In this document: piece by piece, positions 10,874-22,472 of the stretch
Numbering within the stretch: position 1 is the first letter of the stretch
How the letters are laid out: each line of letters begins with the position of its first letter
Source of the DNA: Trichodelitschia bisporula
Taxonomy: Eukaryota; Ascomycota; Dothideomycetes; Phaeotrichales; Phaeotrichaceae
DNA: 64,000 nucleotides
Reading direction: 5' to 3'
Assembly: GCA_010356995.1 (NCBI GenBank)
Contig: ML996692.1
Location: forward strand, 879,933-943,932
Program-made: the position numbers and the translations under genes
The notes under the pieces: model-generated
Database searches by the model: none
What the model was told of the DNA's origin: nothing
The model's input: only the letters and a program-made list of their open reading frames with translations

Positions 10874-13800
10874 CAAGGTACGATTACTACCCACTTTATG
10901 CGACTCGCTTCTTGCAAGTTTATTTGGTCTGACCTGTTCCCCAGTTACTGTACTACCAAAGCATGCCTTCCGCGACCCTCTTTTCCTCTCGTCAAAAGTC
11001 CTCAACCCGCTGCAGCGCCTCTCTCTATTGAACGGGAGGTTCGCAGCACACGGCTCCCTCACCCATGGACCTTGTCGCAAACAGCATCGAACCGCAGGAT
11101 TTTCGCCTGACGCGGGCGTTCTACATCATTCTCTTCTTCATTTCTCGACTTTCGACATGTTTACCACGAGCAACCGGGAACCCACGTTCACGCGCGATTC
11201 GTGATATCGGTGCATAACACGGCCAACGGGGATATTTGTGGCACAACGCGAAGCATTTCCCGGCGTCCGGGAGGTTAAAAGTGCGTGCGGGGCGTTTGAG
11301 GCAGCCCAGGATCTTCCCTTTTTTCCATTTGTCTCATTTTCTTTCTCATCTCGTCGAATCTAATGGGCAAAGGGCGGCGGACAGGCGTTTTCAAGACCAA
11401 AAAGACGGGGGTTTACCTCTCGTTTCTACATCATCTGTATTATGAATCTTTTGCGTACTGGGGAACGGAGTATTGGGGGAGAGAAATGCTGGAGAGAGGA
11501 TCAAGCACGACGAGCATACGACCACAGGGAAAGCAAATTGTTTATCCCCATCACATGTCAGACGATACATGCCCCTCATCTCTCACCACATTTGCTTACC
11601 CCTCCACCTTGCCCAAGGGCGTGAATCAGGATATCTCCCAGCAACTATATCAGGTTTGGAGGACGGACCGGGAGAGGTTGAGGCCACCCCAGATATTAAG
11701 AGCTGGGACCAGACAGCAATGTGACATCGCTCTCATTCCACGCAAAGATGCCATTCGCAACTCGTTTTCATCCATTGACTTTTGCCGGGATATACTCCGG
11801 ACGTCGCGGAGCGCGGCAGTGTTGGGACACGCTCGCGAGACGTCCGCTTCGTAAGGCGGACAGACTACGTGCGTGACTTGACAGACTACTGGGGTGGTGC
11901 GCAGGACACAAGGAAGCCGTTGGGTCGTAACACAATGCGCGGAAAGGACCTTGTCAACCAACGCACACCACAGATCCTGTGGCGCCTTCGCCAATCGCAA
12001 CACCGCGTTAAGCGGCCGTTGAGCTCTTGCAGTGGCGGGTGCTACAAAGACCCGAACCGTCTGCTCACTGCTCTCCAAGTGGCCTTCTCCTCCTCCTAGA
12101 CCCCCGGTGCCAGACATCGCCCAACCAGCAAATGCGGAAGGATGACTTCGGGGAGGATCATTGGCTATTGGGGAAATGGCCGTCGGTTGATTCCGCTTGC
12201 CTCTTTTCTCCAATCTACAGATTTTTCGGGCCGCTGGTACGTGGAATGATACCTTGTTTTTGCTCTCTTTGATCTCAGTGCGGCCCGCGATCCCCAGGGA
12301 AGCAGACAGGCTGGTGATTGATTATTGGAAAACACGGATAGCTACAGCGTCGGAGCTGGGTGAATTGACGACCGACGGACCCGGATCCATGGCAAGCTGG
12401 CTGAGCGGAGGCCCACACAGTAGCCCGCGGGAACAAAGCTCTCGGTTTGTTTAAATCAGACGTTGAAAAGCTGAAGTCCAATGCTAGCCCTCTGAATATG
12501 GTTAAGCAAATTGCTGCGACGGACCGCGGGGGCCGTAAGTGCAGCCGACGGTGAAGGTTTTGGAAGGTGGGTGGTGGGGGGGGGGCGGGCGCAGTGCGGG
12601 GAGTTTTCGTTGTCCTTTTTCCCACCGGTATTCTCGTTGAGGATGCTAGAAGCCAGGAGCAAGAAGCATACTACCTAAGATGAGAGACCGCAGATGGACG
12701 ATATGACGAGGGGCAGCTTATGGCGCAATGATGATAGGGATGGGTCAATATGGCGATAAAGCTTCCGCCGTAGGCTGGTAGGAGCTGCGAGTGAGGGGCA
12801 TCTGCAAGCAAAAGCTGCCCCTCCATCCCAGTTGCTTTTTTCTCTCCATTTCCCCTCCCCACCCACTCCAGACACCGTTAGAAGGCCAGGAACGGCCCGT
12901 AACCTCAGACAGCCCCGCCAAATCTCCACGCCACCCGTTGGCTGATGATCCCGATCACCGCTTGCTTTTTTAACATCTACTTACGCAATTGCTCCAACCA
13001 GGGCTGCGGGAAAGGTAACAAAGGCGGCCGGATATGCAAGGTTCCAGCAAAAGTTGAGAAGGAGGGGGGACCGAGATGGGCAAATAGGCGACACGGAACA
13101 CCCCCAAACGTCCGCCGCTCGAGTGGGGACGTACTCTATTCCAGCCCCTCATGCACGAGGGCGCATACTCTCGGCCCTCAGGTGCTGCACGCCCTCCATC
13201 TCTTCCGCCTCCAAACCTCAAACCCCCACGCAAAGCGGGAGCAAAGGTTGGGGGTCACTCAGCCGTGCGTGCATGCCTCTCACCTCCAACATCATCCGAC
13301 TCTCCCGTTACGTCTTCCACCTGGCGCTGCTGCCTTCTGACCCTCATACGCGTTACGGCTTCGATATACAACGCTGCTCGTCGCAAATCCACTCTCTCGC
13401 CTTCAATTCCCTCATATTCGTTCTACATCATGGGTGTTCCAGGCACTGCGCTCGCTTGCAGATGGCGGTACACCGGCCGACTGGTCGTAAAGGCGAGGGG
13501 ATTACAGGCAGTGAGAGGTTGATCTTCCTCTTAGTCCCAAACTGCCATGATGAATGATCTACTTGGCCGACGTGAGCCGCTTCCACGCTTTCCGAGCCCT
13601 GTTCGTCGACCAGCTTCCCCCATGCCCATCGTCTCTTGGTAACTCGGAGGTGGACCGACCTCGATTTGAGAGCTACTCTGCGCGGTGGCGGTCCCAGCAT
13701 TGCTACCCCTCATCGTGTTAAACCTGAGTCTTTTTTAATCGGCGCCGCGCCTGATAGTCTGGAAGCGCTAGTCGAATCAGTCTCACGTGGATGTGATGGA

Positions 13801-15144
13801 TTTTTCTTCTCTATTGCTCTCATCTTATGGTTTCAACTCATCGCCCCCCAGCTGCCTTCATATCCTATCAGTATTCCAGAAGCGAACCTCTGCATACATC
13901 CCCATGAACGGCAATCCCTGTAACGGGGGTCCCAGGCCCTCGAGCCACCATCTGTGAAGATGACGTGGAAAGGGGATTGGGGGAGCCGGGAACCAGAGTG
14001 AGAGAGAAACACGAAGGCGTTAAAGGAAGGGAAGGAAGAGGTGATGCTAGGGGACGGTGCCCAGATTAATCTTCGGCTCCAGCTGTGTACCTGGCTCAAC
14101 ACCTGGGTTCAGTGTTGGCGGGTAACCTGCCCGATGAGAGCATTTATATTGCCTGCTGCTCGCTTCATTTCGCGTGGCAATCATCGCTATGGCTATTGTT
14201 CCTGCGAGTGTCACCAAGACGTTCCTGTGAACCTGGGAGCATGTGTCGCTCGAACTCGTGGATGCACTTTAGACCTGGAACGAACTGCGCCATGACAACG
14301 CGGGTTGCAGCGCCTGGTTCTGACATGTGCTTATCTATCGCGCAGGTGTGCTAAGCAGCTCGTGGGATGTGCATACGAAGCCTCCCCGGTTGCACTTCAC
14401 CGTCTGGAAACTGTGGCGACGAGATGCTTGTAGTTGGAATGGGGGGGGGATGTAGGCAGGTCGTCAAGATGGCGCAGAAGCACGACCGTAGTGGCCGCTC
14501 TCCGCTGTTGGCCGTGCGGCGGCGGGCGCATGTCCGTAAGGGCCTAAAAACCCTCGGAAGCGCGCTTGAGTTGCTTTTGCGGGCGGCTGTTTGGCCGCTT
14601 GAAATCGTCCAAAACAAAAACTCCCACAGTCGGCGATGTGGTTGGTCCGAGCGGCAGTATTACTGGAACCTCAACTTTGGACATCAGCAACACGAAGCAT
14701 CAACAGTCAACACCAGGAACTGCCCACCACCGTAGGCCCAAATATGTTGAAAAGATCATAAAACGGTATCCTACGCAGCAAGCCTCGACACATGCGTCAT
14801 TCGACGGCCCCAGACAGCAAAAAAAAAACCCGAGTCTCGGAACTACGATTCATGTATCTCATACTTGCGCCCTGCTGCTACAACCTACCCTCGTCACTTC
14901 TCGGCTGATTTACTACCGCACGCACCATCTGAGATTGTCCACGAACTGCACACGGTATCCCCTAACCATCCAAGGCCACCCGGGACGCAAAAAGGCACCA
15001 TTCCCTCGGGCCCAGGTCCGCAACTCCGTCCCCCACCCGGCCGGCGAGTAAGTGAAGCACTTTGTGGTGTGTATGTGCAGCGTCGCCATACCGGCCTATA
15101 CCTTGAGGCACATCGTCCCATAAACCGTCCCCCAGCAAAAAGCC
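10874..15144. other. No gene recognised (4.3 kb)
   Basis: Overlapping frames of 60-190 codons occur on both strands without domains. A G-rich run lies at about 12567-12590. One plus-strand frame from about 14566 (reading SCFCGRLFGRLKSSKTKTP) looks protein-like, but it has no ATG and a stop just upstream, so I do not call it. The last 300 bases are the leader of mdm12. Confidence 0.5.
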
Positions 15145-16509
15145 ATGTCGGTCGATATCAACTGGGAAACTCTGACCGAAGGGCCTGATGGCCTCCGCCT
15201 CGCCGAGGCTGTGCGGGCCTTTGTGCATTCGAAGTTTCAGTCCGTGCCACTGCCGCGTTTTATCCGCTCCGTGCAGGTACGCGCCTTCGACTTCGGCAAC
15301 GTGTCGCCGGAGGTTGAGATCAAGGACGTCTGCGACCCCCTGCCGGACTTTTACGATGAGGTTGATTACACCGACTCTGAATCAGATGGCGACAGCAACG
15401 GTAGCCGTGACGACAATGTTGCATCCGGACTGCGCGATGGATCACCAGCCCCTCGAGGTACTTCGGCGTCGGCAGCCGCGTCTGCACAGCCGCCAGGCGA
15501 GACAAGCGCGGCTCATCAACATCACCATCAACAGCACCACGACCCTGTGTCGCACCATCTCCACCATCGCGGATCCCACCCACCCGAATCTCACCCTACG
15601 TCACCTCTGCACCCCCAGCGTGCAGGAATTCCAGGTGGCACCTCCAACCTGAACTATTTTCATCTCCCACTCGGCGGTCTCTCTGGTGCCGCGACCCCTC
15701 TTGCGGCTGTCGCTGGCGCGCATTTTCCCGGGCATGGCCATAATGGCTGGGGAGATGTAAACGTTTCCCATGGCCCATACGTGCTTCCCCAAACACCAGG
15801 AGCGCGACCTGTCCCAATCGGTCATGGCCAACCGACCACTCCGCCAAGTGCAATATCACTCACACCGCCGTCATCGGCAGATCCCTCCTCACGACCCCCC
15901 TCCCAGCATGCATCATCCGCTACAGGTGTACACACTGCGCGGACGCAGTCTAAGGATGGGAGTGGCGATCGACCTCCCTACTTCCCGTCTGAGCATGGTG
16001 CGCCGAGTCCACCGCGGATGTCGACGATGCGGGAGCAGAACCAAAGTCCTGAGGACATCCAAGTCGTCGCCCACGTGCGGTACGCAGGTGATCTACGGCT
16101 CTCGTTGACAGCGGAGATCCTGTTGGATTACCCGATGCCAAGTTTTGTGGGGATTCCACTGCAGCTCAATGTAACGGGCCTGACGTTTGATGGGGTTGCA
16201 CTGGTGGCGTTCGTCAAGAAACGTCGCCGGGCGCATCTCTGCTTCCTAGCCCCAGAGGACGCGGAGGCGGTTCTGGGCGGGGATGGACTTGATGATGAAG
16301 AGGATGAGGGTGAAGGAAGGAGGCCCGTGGGAGGGAAGATGGGCGGCTTGCTTGAGGAGATTCGCGTCGAGAGCGAGATTGGACAGCGCGAGAACGGCAA
16401 GCAAGTGTTGAAGAATGTCGGAAAGGTGGAGAAGTTTGTTTTGGAGCAAGTGCGACGCATCTTCGAGGACGAGTTTGTGTACCCCAGCTTCTGGACGTTC
16501 TTGGTCTGA
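15145..16509 (+). CDS. mdm12: Mdm12, ERMES complex lipid-transfer subunit
   Basis: This is a single-exon gene of 454 residues. The opening MSVDINWETLTEGPDG and the block FDFGNVSPEVEIKDVCDPLP at about 50-70 are diagnostic of Mdm12. With Mmm1, Mdm10 and Mdm34, Mdm12 forms the ERMES bridge between ER and mitochondria and moves phospholipids through its SMP-LTD domain. Here that domain is split. The N-terminal strand region is residues 1-75, and the second half runs from about 305 to the end (VRYAGDLRLSLTAEILLDYP; ending in FVYPSFWTFLV). Between them lies a disordered insert rich in Pro, Ser and His, including a dense His cluster at about 130-150. An acidic EDEGEG loop sits near 375-390. Fungal Mdm12 proteins commonly carry such inserts, but the His cluster is notable. 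Confidence 0.95.
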   Translation: MSVDINWETLTEGPDGLRLAEAVRAFVHSKFQSVPLPRFIRSVQVRAFDFGNVSPEVEIKDVCDPLPDFYDEVDYTDSESDGDSNGSRDDNVASGLRDGSPAPRGTSASAAASAQPPGETSAAHQHHHQQHHDPVSHHLHHRGSHPPESHPTSPLHPQRAGIPGGTSNLNYFHLPLGGLSGAATPLAAVAGAHFPGHGHNGWGDVNVSHGPYVLPQTPGARPVPIGHGQPTTPPSAISLTPPSSADPSSRPPSQHASSATGVHTARTQSKDGSGDRPPYFPSEHGAPSPPRMSTMREQNQSPEDIQVVAHVRYAGDLRLSLTAEILLDYPMPSFVGIPLQLNVTGLTFDGVALVAFVKKRRRAHLCFLAPEDAEAVLGGDGLDDEEDEGEGRRPVGGKMGGLLEEIRVESEIGQRENGKQVLKNVGKVEKFVLEQVRRIFEDEFVYPSFWTFLV

Positions 16510-19302
16510 GGGGCGAGGCTGAAGCTCCAAATGTCTTTCCAGCCTATGGCGACTCCAGATGTGAAGGCCCTGTTTCTAAGTGGCGGATATCCTCCCAGTG
16601 ATCAGGGAGGTGGCTAGCGGTGCATAGGAAGAGCCATATTGCCAGCTACTGCCAAGGAGCCTTTCCTGTGCAACGCGACCAACGACTTCTCCCTTCAATC
16701 CACTTCAGACGTTGACGCCCCTTCGCGCTGTGCTACCAGCATGACATCTCCCGTGCTAATGGGTAGGTAGACGCCGTGCAGCAAAAGGAATTAACTCTCG
16801 CAGGCGCAAATTGCAATAGAACCTCGACGGGAAACTATCTTTGACAGTAACCGCAGCAAGCAACGGCATTGCGGCAAGCGACGTCAATCATTCTGGATCC
16901 TCCGGCTTTCTTCGAGCTTCTCCCCCGCCTTGCGTCACCGTGCCACGGCATGCGGCAAGGTTGCACGCGTACAGAGAAAATGGATGACGGCTCGCAACGG
17001 CAGCGGCACAGCAGCACCATCGACGGCAACAGAAGCAACGGCGGCAGATACTGCACAGTGGCGTGTGATAGGCGCGGTGATTTTGTCTTCGCTTTCTTTC
17101 CTACCCCTCGCGCCGCGCCGACAGGCTTGTACTCCAACGTTGCATCTGACTGTCGTTCTGTAACACGATAGTCACCATTTTTTTCGAGGACTTGTGCGAC
17201 GGCTACCGTCTGGCTCGCGTGGCTTTGCTTCAGTTTGGCGCAGCTAGGTTGATTTTGACATTACTTATTATTTCAATTACATCCGATCCCTCTGTTGATT
17301 TGTGGTGTGCAGTGCATGGGGTCGAGTCGGCTATGTGCTGGCCTGGTACAAATTCCCGTGTGGTCTACCGGAACCTTCCCCGTGGGGTTTTGCCCCTTTG
17401 GAACTGTTTGCTGGTCTCGTGAGCGGGCCGCGGGTTGGGGGATTTGTGTTGCAGATGAATGGCTGCCGTAGCTCCGTCATGCCGCTCTCCCCGGCACCCG
17501 CTTCACTTCTGTTGTTCCCATGCACTATTTGTTTGTCTACTGTTGGGGCGGCAATGGACTCGGAACTCCGGAGATTTGAAAAACACAATGGGATACCATT
17601 GCCGTTTTTGGAGTCTGTCTTCTCACCTTGCTCGTTGGGAATTGGACAGGTCGGGTACCGGACGTTGCATTTGGCCTTCATGGTTTGGCTAGTCGGTCGG
17701 GAGAAGCTATAATGACACAACTCTCTTCACCAGGTCCTTATTGATTTGGATATCAATCCGGTGATGAGTCGGCTATTGGCACGTAGCGCCGTGGGAAGCT
17801 GCAAGCAGAAGACAATGGCCCTACGCCTTGACGTTGAAAACTGTGGGTAATCGAAGCCGGGAAGTTAGTTCTAGGCTTTGAGGGCTGAAGAAGGCAAACG
17901 GCTAGCAGCATCTAATCCTCTCTCCGGCTAGGGTAATTGGCTTAAAGCCGCGCCAGCGCGGATTACGTACGTGTCTCTGCATGGTGAAGTGGTCATTTTG
18001 TGATTTGGTACTCTGTCGCTGTCACTTCCTACGAGACAAAGAAATATTGTGGCCTCCGACAACATCCACTCCCAATGCCTTCTACCTCCGAACGGCGTGA
18101 GCTTCTCCACGACACAATATTTGAGCTCACCCTAGTCACAATCAGACTACCTCCGCGACGGGAGTCAATTCCACCGATACCATATAGACCTTGACTCCCT
18201 GACACACATCACAGAATCCGCCCGCACCTACCAACTTCCCTTTCGGTGGAAAGGCGTCTCTCGCCGCACGTCTGCATGTCCAGCCTTACCCCGCTTGCGA
18301 CCCCACTGCGCAGCGGGCTGGTTGTTCCGTCAACGCTGTCCCAGATCATGGCGGAGGGTAACAGGCCATATTTGACGCGCATAATTGCCTCAGGCGGTCG
18401 GCCGCTGTGACGTCGTTTACAGGCGGGTGCAACTGTTGACAGCCGCCAAGTAGTAGTGCATATATGGCAGGGTACCGGTAGTCAAACAGAGCTGTGCGCA
18501 TCCTTTGGCGGGTGGTTAGTGGTGACGCGGTTCAGGTGAAGTGAAATATAAGCGGCATTGGCGTTGCCGCGAGCCGCTAGACACTGCGATGCCTCCCTAC
18601 CCTAACGGTTAGCCTAACGGTGTTCCTGTGAACGTCAACCTCGCGCTCGGCTAATGCAGTGAAGTCGGACGTCGACGGATCGAGGAGCAGCTACGACATG
18701 CAGTCCCTGCCAAGAGGAGCCTATTCAGTCGATGTGCATGTCGAATATCTCCCGTCATCCCCTCGATTGTTCAGTGAGCCCATGCAAGCTGGCAACGATG
18801 ATTCGTGGAGCCATGGTATACAGGAGTCAGTCATCACATGACGAGTGCGCCATGATAGGGCGGGAGAGTGACGTCTGAGGAGCGCCCAAGGGCTTAGCGA
18901 AAAGTCGTGACCGCCTCTGCGAAAGTCTTTGCCCACATGTTAAGCAAAAGTTCTTAGTAGGAGTCGGCTAGAACTCCACAACTTTCTAGGGGGCGCTCAT
19001 GACTTTTTCACCCAGCCCTTGGCCCACGCCACGTCCGCCAACCCGCATTCCAAGTTTCGAGGCAGATCCACTGCGATCCGATCTCCGCTCCCCGCAACTT
19101 TCACCATTGCAACACCTGCGATGCTCCACCGCCTCTGCTGTCCGCGCGACGCGCCTTCCGACCCGACGATAACTGCACAGGCCACGGGTCCGACACCGGA
19201 CGCGTGATAACGAGAATCGGATCTAGCGCGGGAGCGTACACAACGCAAGGAGGCGAACACTGACAGCGAAACGCGAACCTAGCTACCGACCGGTACCGCA
19301 CC
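16510..19302. other. No gene recognised (2.8 kb)
   Basis: This covers the 3' flank of mdm12 and the promoter region of the gene at 19303. Frames of up to about 135 codons exist near 17.3-17.7 kb but show no domain or biased composition. I saw no tRNA or other RNA gene. Confidence 0.5.
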
Positions 19303-20043
19303 ATGGTGCTAGAGCTCCTCGCTCTAACGGGACTGCCCGTGGCGATCGCAACGGTGGAGGGCGTCCGGTATCATAACGAAAAAGAGGCGGAAAAGGAGGA
19401 CGCGGTGCGCATGCGTGATTTTCACATCGACGTGTACTGCAGCTCGACGTCGCGGAAACGGAACGAGGTGCATAATACGATGGTGGTTCTAAGTGGCAAG
19501 AAGGTATGTCAGTGGGTAGGCGGGGGCGCTTGCCTGGTCCTTGCTGATCGTGTGCAGCTGTATCTTGCACGCAAAGACAGCGAAACGGAAATGCCCCTTA
19601 GTGCTGATCCCGCTAGTCCACCGCCGCATCCATTCACTGGCTTCTTCCTCGACCATTACCCGGAGGGGGCAGCCCGCAGTGATAGCATGTTTACCCGGCT
19701 AAATCGGGCGGAGAAGATTCGCGGTCTTGTCAGCACCATCTCCGACCATCCGCCGACGCTAAACTGGGTGTACGTTGATCGTCAGACACTGGAGCTGAAG
19801 TACGGAAACCGAGACGACGTTGAGGGGCACATTGTCGGCCCATGGGACTGGACCGAGGATGAAGTCGGCCTGACATTTGAAGGTTGGGAAGGGTTCGTGG
19901 CTGTTGAGGAGCAGAAGGGCATCTGGGCCGTGTATTTTGATCGTGACGACGATAGGCTCAAGGGGGTTGTTAGTGGGAAGAGGGTGTTGCCATGCAGTCT
20001 GGAGAGGCGACTGCTAGATGATGAGGAGGTCGTTACCCGCTAG
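19303..20043 (+). CDS. Conserved fungal protein of unknown function
   Basis: The frame from the ATG at 19303 is open throughout at 246 codons, but it very probably contains a 54-nt intron at 19504-19557. That intron has a GTATGT donor, a GCTGATC branch-like site and a CAG acceptor. Because 54 is a multiple of three and the intron has no stop, the frame stays open either way. Splicing gives 228 residues and joins SGKK to LYLARKD. The middle carries STISDHPPTLNWVYVD, then ELKYGNRDDVEGHIVGPWDW and FEGWEGFVAVEE. From memory this is an ascomycete family of soluble proteins without a described function. There is no signal peptide; the first 15 residues are mildly hydrophobic. Confidence 0.8.
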   Translation: MVLELLALTGLPVAIATVEGVRYHNEKEAEKEDAVRMRDFHIDVYCSSTSRKRNEVHNTMVVLSGKKVCQWVGGGACLVLADRVQLYLARKDSETEMPLSADPASPPPHPFTGFFLDHYPEGAARSDSMFTRLNRAEKIRGLVSTISDHPPTLNWVYVDRQTLELKYGNRDDVEGHIVGPWDWTEDEVGLTFEGWEGFVAVEEQKGIWAVYFDRDDDRLKGVVSGKRVLPCSLERRLLDDEEVVTR

Positions 20044-20351
20044 GGTGACAGCTAACCTTGATGCTGAGATGTGCATCTGGGAGTTTTGGAGCCGAGGTCT
20101 TGATGTCTTCTACGAACTAAGGGAGAGAAGAATTGATTCCTCATCTTGGCTGCTGTGCATCAGCAAGTAAAGCAGACAATCTACGAAGATCAATCTTCGT
20201 CCAACATCTGTATCCCTAAAAGTGCAGTCCTCCTGCTCGAAGTGTACACAGCCGCTGCCTTGAGTATTCCTGGCCCAACAAAAATGAGGCAACACAGGCC
20301 TCTTCGTTCAACTGGGTCACGCTATGTGAAAGGCAAAAAGGTAAAATAAAG
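20044..20351. other. Intergenic, nothing seen
   Basis: This lies between the unknown protein gene and the tRNA-Phe. I found no coding or RNA feature. Confidence 0.5.
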
Positions 20352-20445
20352 TGCGGCTTACCCGGATCGAACGGGTGACCTTCAGATGCTCTGATGACCG
20401 AAGTTCAACTTCAGTCTGACGCTCTCCCAACTGAGCTAAAGCCGC
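20352..20445 (-). tRNA. tRNA-Phe (GAA) with a 21-nt intron
   Basis: On the minus strand a full cloverleaf can be drawn. The acceptor stem is GCGGCTT/AAGCCGC with discriminator A. The D arm is GCTC/GAGC, the anticodon stem TCAGA/TCTGA with loop CTGAAGA (anticodon GAA), and the T arm ACCCG-TTCGATC-CGGGT. The mature part counts to exactly 73 nt. A 21-nt intron at 20388-20408 follows the base 3' of the anticodon (position 37/38), the usual place in eukaryotic nuclear tRNAs. It can pair with the anticodon through its TTGAACTTC stretch. Confidence 0.95.
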
Positions 20446-21676
20446 TACCTTGGATAAAAGGCTGCATTGGATCATAGGCTATGACAACAAAACTTTTTGT
20501 CACGAAACAATTTCAATGGCACGAACCGACAAGGCTGAGGAATGACCTTGGCAATGGAGAGGGGAGCTGTCGGAGGCAGTTCGACGCCAGGGGTCAATTG
20601 GTAGGCTGGAAAAACATGACAAGATCCGCAGAGGTGAGTATCGAAGTTATCAAAGACTTCACTCTATGCCGGTGGTGTGGAGCCAGGGACCATGTGCTTT
20701 CTGAAGCCATGGTTAAAGGTCTCTACGAATGTAGTCTGAGCGACTCAAAATCCTCTTTGGGAAAGGCTGGAGCAAGTGGAGAGAGAACTACCTGAACTTG
20801 ACCAGGGACTTTGAGGCCTCTGAGGAGGTGCGAAGGGAAATCCCGTAAGTATCAAGAATATCTCATGAGGAAAAGCCAACAGGTATCCATCTTATTTATA
20901 TATGCCACGCTCCACACTGCATTGCCGGAGAAGCCAACATATTTGCTGATGCATTCAGCAGTGCAAAGGGCCATTTGAGAATCTTGGTGCAGGCCCATCT
21001 CTGAGGTCCAAGCGCCTACCGCTTCATCCGCGTCTTATGCGGCCAAGCTGCAGTGGAAGCGGCATGGAAGCCTTCGCGACTGAGTCTGAGCGCAAAAGAG
21101 AAACTTTAAGACAGGTTGATGACGTGGGTTGGGAGAACGTCGTTTTCCGCAGACTTTCTTCAAGGCCCAGATAACTGTGAGATGCGATATTTGCTGCGCG
21201 TACCCGATTCAGTCTGGTCTTGACGGTATCGTGACGACGGTGCTTTGTAAGGATTGCAAGGCATGTAGGAGGAGGGGTAGGATTGGCCGATACGAATTAG
21301 CTAACCGTGCTGCAGACAGAGCTCCTTGTTGAGTGCTGCTGCGTGCATGATGTGGTGGGTGATGAACTGAGGTCCAAGGTATCGCTGGGCCGCGCCTGCA
21401 CCCGGTGAATCATGGCATGAGTGCCCCGCCACCTCTAGAACCGTCGAGATCGAACCACAACCACCACCCAACACCAGAAAACTCCAGAAAACACCCCCAG
21501 CCCTATCTCACCGGGCATCGGTCATTACACGCGCCAAATCGACTCACAGAGCGACAGAACAGCATTTACGGCACATTATTTGCCATCTCGTTGTCTCCCT
21601 CGCCAACGGGAACACGTCGACGTTTCCACACCGATCCACGCTCGCCCACCCACCACGGTACAGTCAACGTCTCACA
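20446..21676. other. Intergenic, no gene recognised
   Basis: No convincing coding frame is present. The last 250 bases, rich in C and A, look like the leader of the GFA-domain gene that starts at 21677. Confidence 0.5.
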
Positions 21677-22472
21677 ATGGCCGACAGCCAACTGCACGGC
21701 GCATGCTCTTGCGGCCGCAACATCTACGTGGTTGACGTACCACGCGCTTCTACACAACGTGCGCAGGTCCTCTTCGACAATAGCAGCCAAACCAGTACGT
21801 CATTCCCCATACCAGCAATGTCGCGCTTGCGTCTGCCCGAGTCCGGTCGCGGGGGCATCCCATATCTCATCTCGCTCTCGTGTCTAACAGTTTCCAGGAC
21901 GTCAGTTCGCATCACCGTTCACCGCATGGCTTCGTGTCCCCTTCTCGTGGTACCGTAGCACGACGTTCGCCTTCTTCCCTGACGAAACGCACCGGAGCAT
22001 CCGGCGCACATTTGTCTCACCATTTGAGTCCAACACTCGCCGCCAGTTCTGCGGGTACTGCGGTACGCAGCTGGCCCAGTGGGAAGATGTGGCTAACCCG
22101 GCTGACGAATACATCAATTTGACGCTGGGGTCACTGTTGGACGAAGATCTCGATTTACTTGAGGGCATGGGTCTTCTCCCAAGTTCTGATAATGAGGAAG
22201 AGGTGGAGCAGACCACACAGACCGTACGAAGCCCCCCTTCCCAGGTGGTCGCTCCCCGGGGCGCACCATGGTTCGAGTCAATGGTCAGGGATTCGAGACT
22301 GGGCAAGTTCAAGCGTTCTAGGGGCGGGCACACGTCTCGCGATGGTTCCGTCAAGGTGGCGTGGGAGGTCGTCGAGTGGACTGGAGAAGACGACAACGAG
22401 TCGAGCAACGGCGGAAAGAGGAAGTTCAATGAGGCGGAGGAGGGAGCTTCGGATGTTCATATGCGTGGTTGA
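21677..22472 (+). CDS. GFA/CENP-V (Mss4-like fold) zinc protein
   Basis: Two exons, 21677-21794 and 21898-22472, flank a 103-nt intron (GTACGT..CAG) and give 230 residues. The start MADSQLHGACSCGRN supplies the first CxC zinc ligand pair. The spliced core continues AQVLFDNSSQTRRQFASPF and reaches RRQFCGYCGTQL, the second CxxC pair. The spacing is typical of the GFA (glutathione-dependent formaldehyde-activating)/CENP-V family, whose fungal members are mostly uncharacterised. The C-terminal 100 residues are acidic and probably disordered, with a late GGKRKFNEAEE that could be a nuclear-targeting patch. Enzyme activity cannot be inferred from sequence. The splice model is strong because the two exons are in different frames and the junction restores the family motif. 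Confidence 0.85.

Noticed and set aside
14566-15051. Plus-strand frame reading SCFCGRLFGRLKSSKTKTP as a small gene
   Set aside because: It opens only at TTG with a stop eight codons upstream, and no convincing upstream exon could be found.
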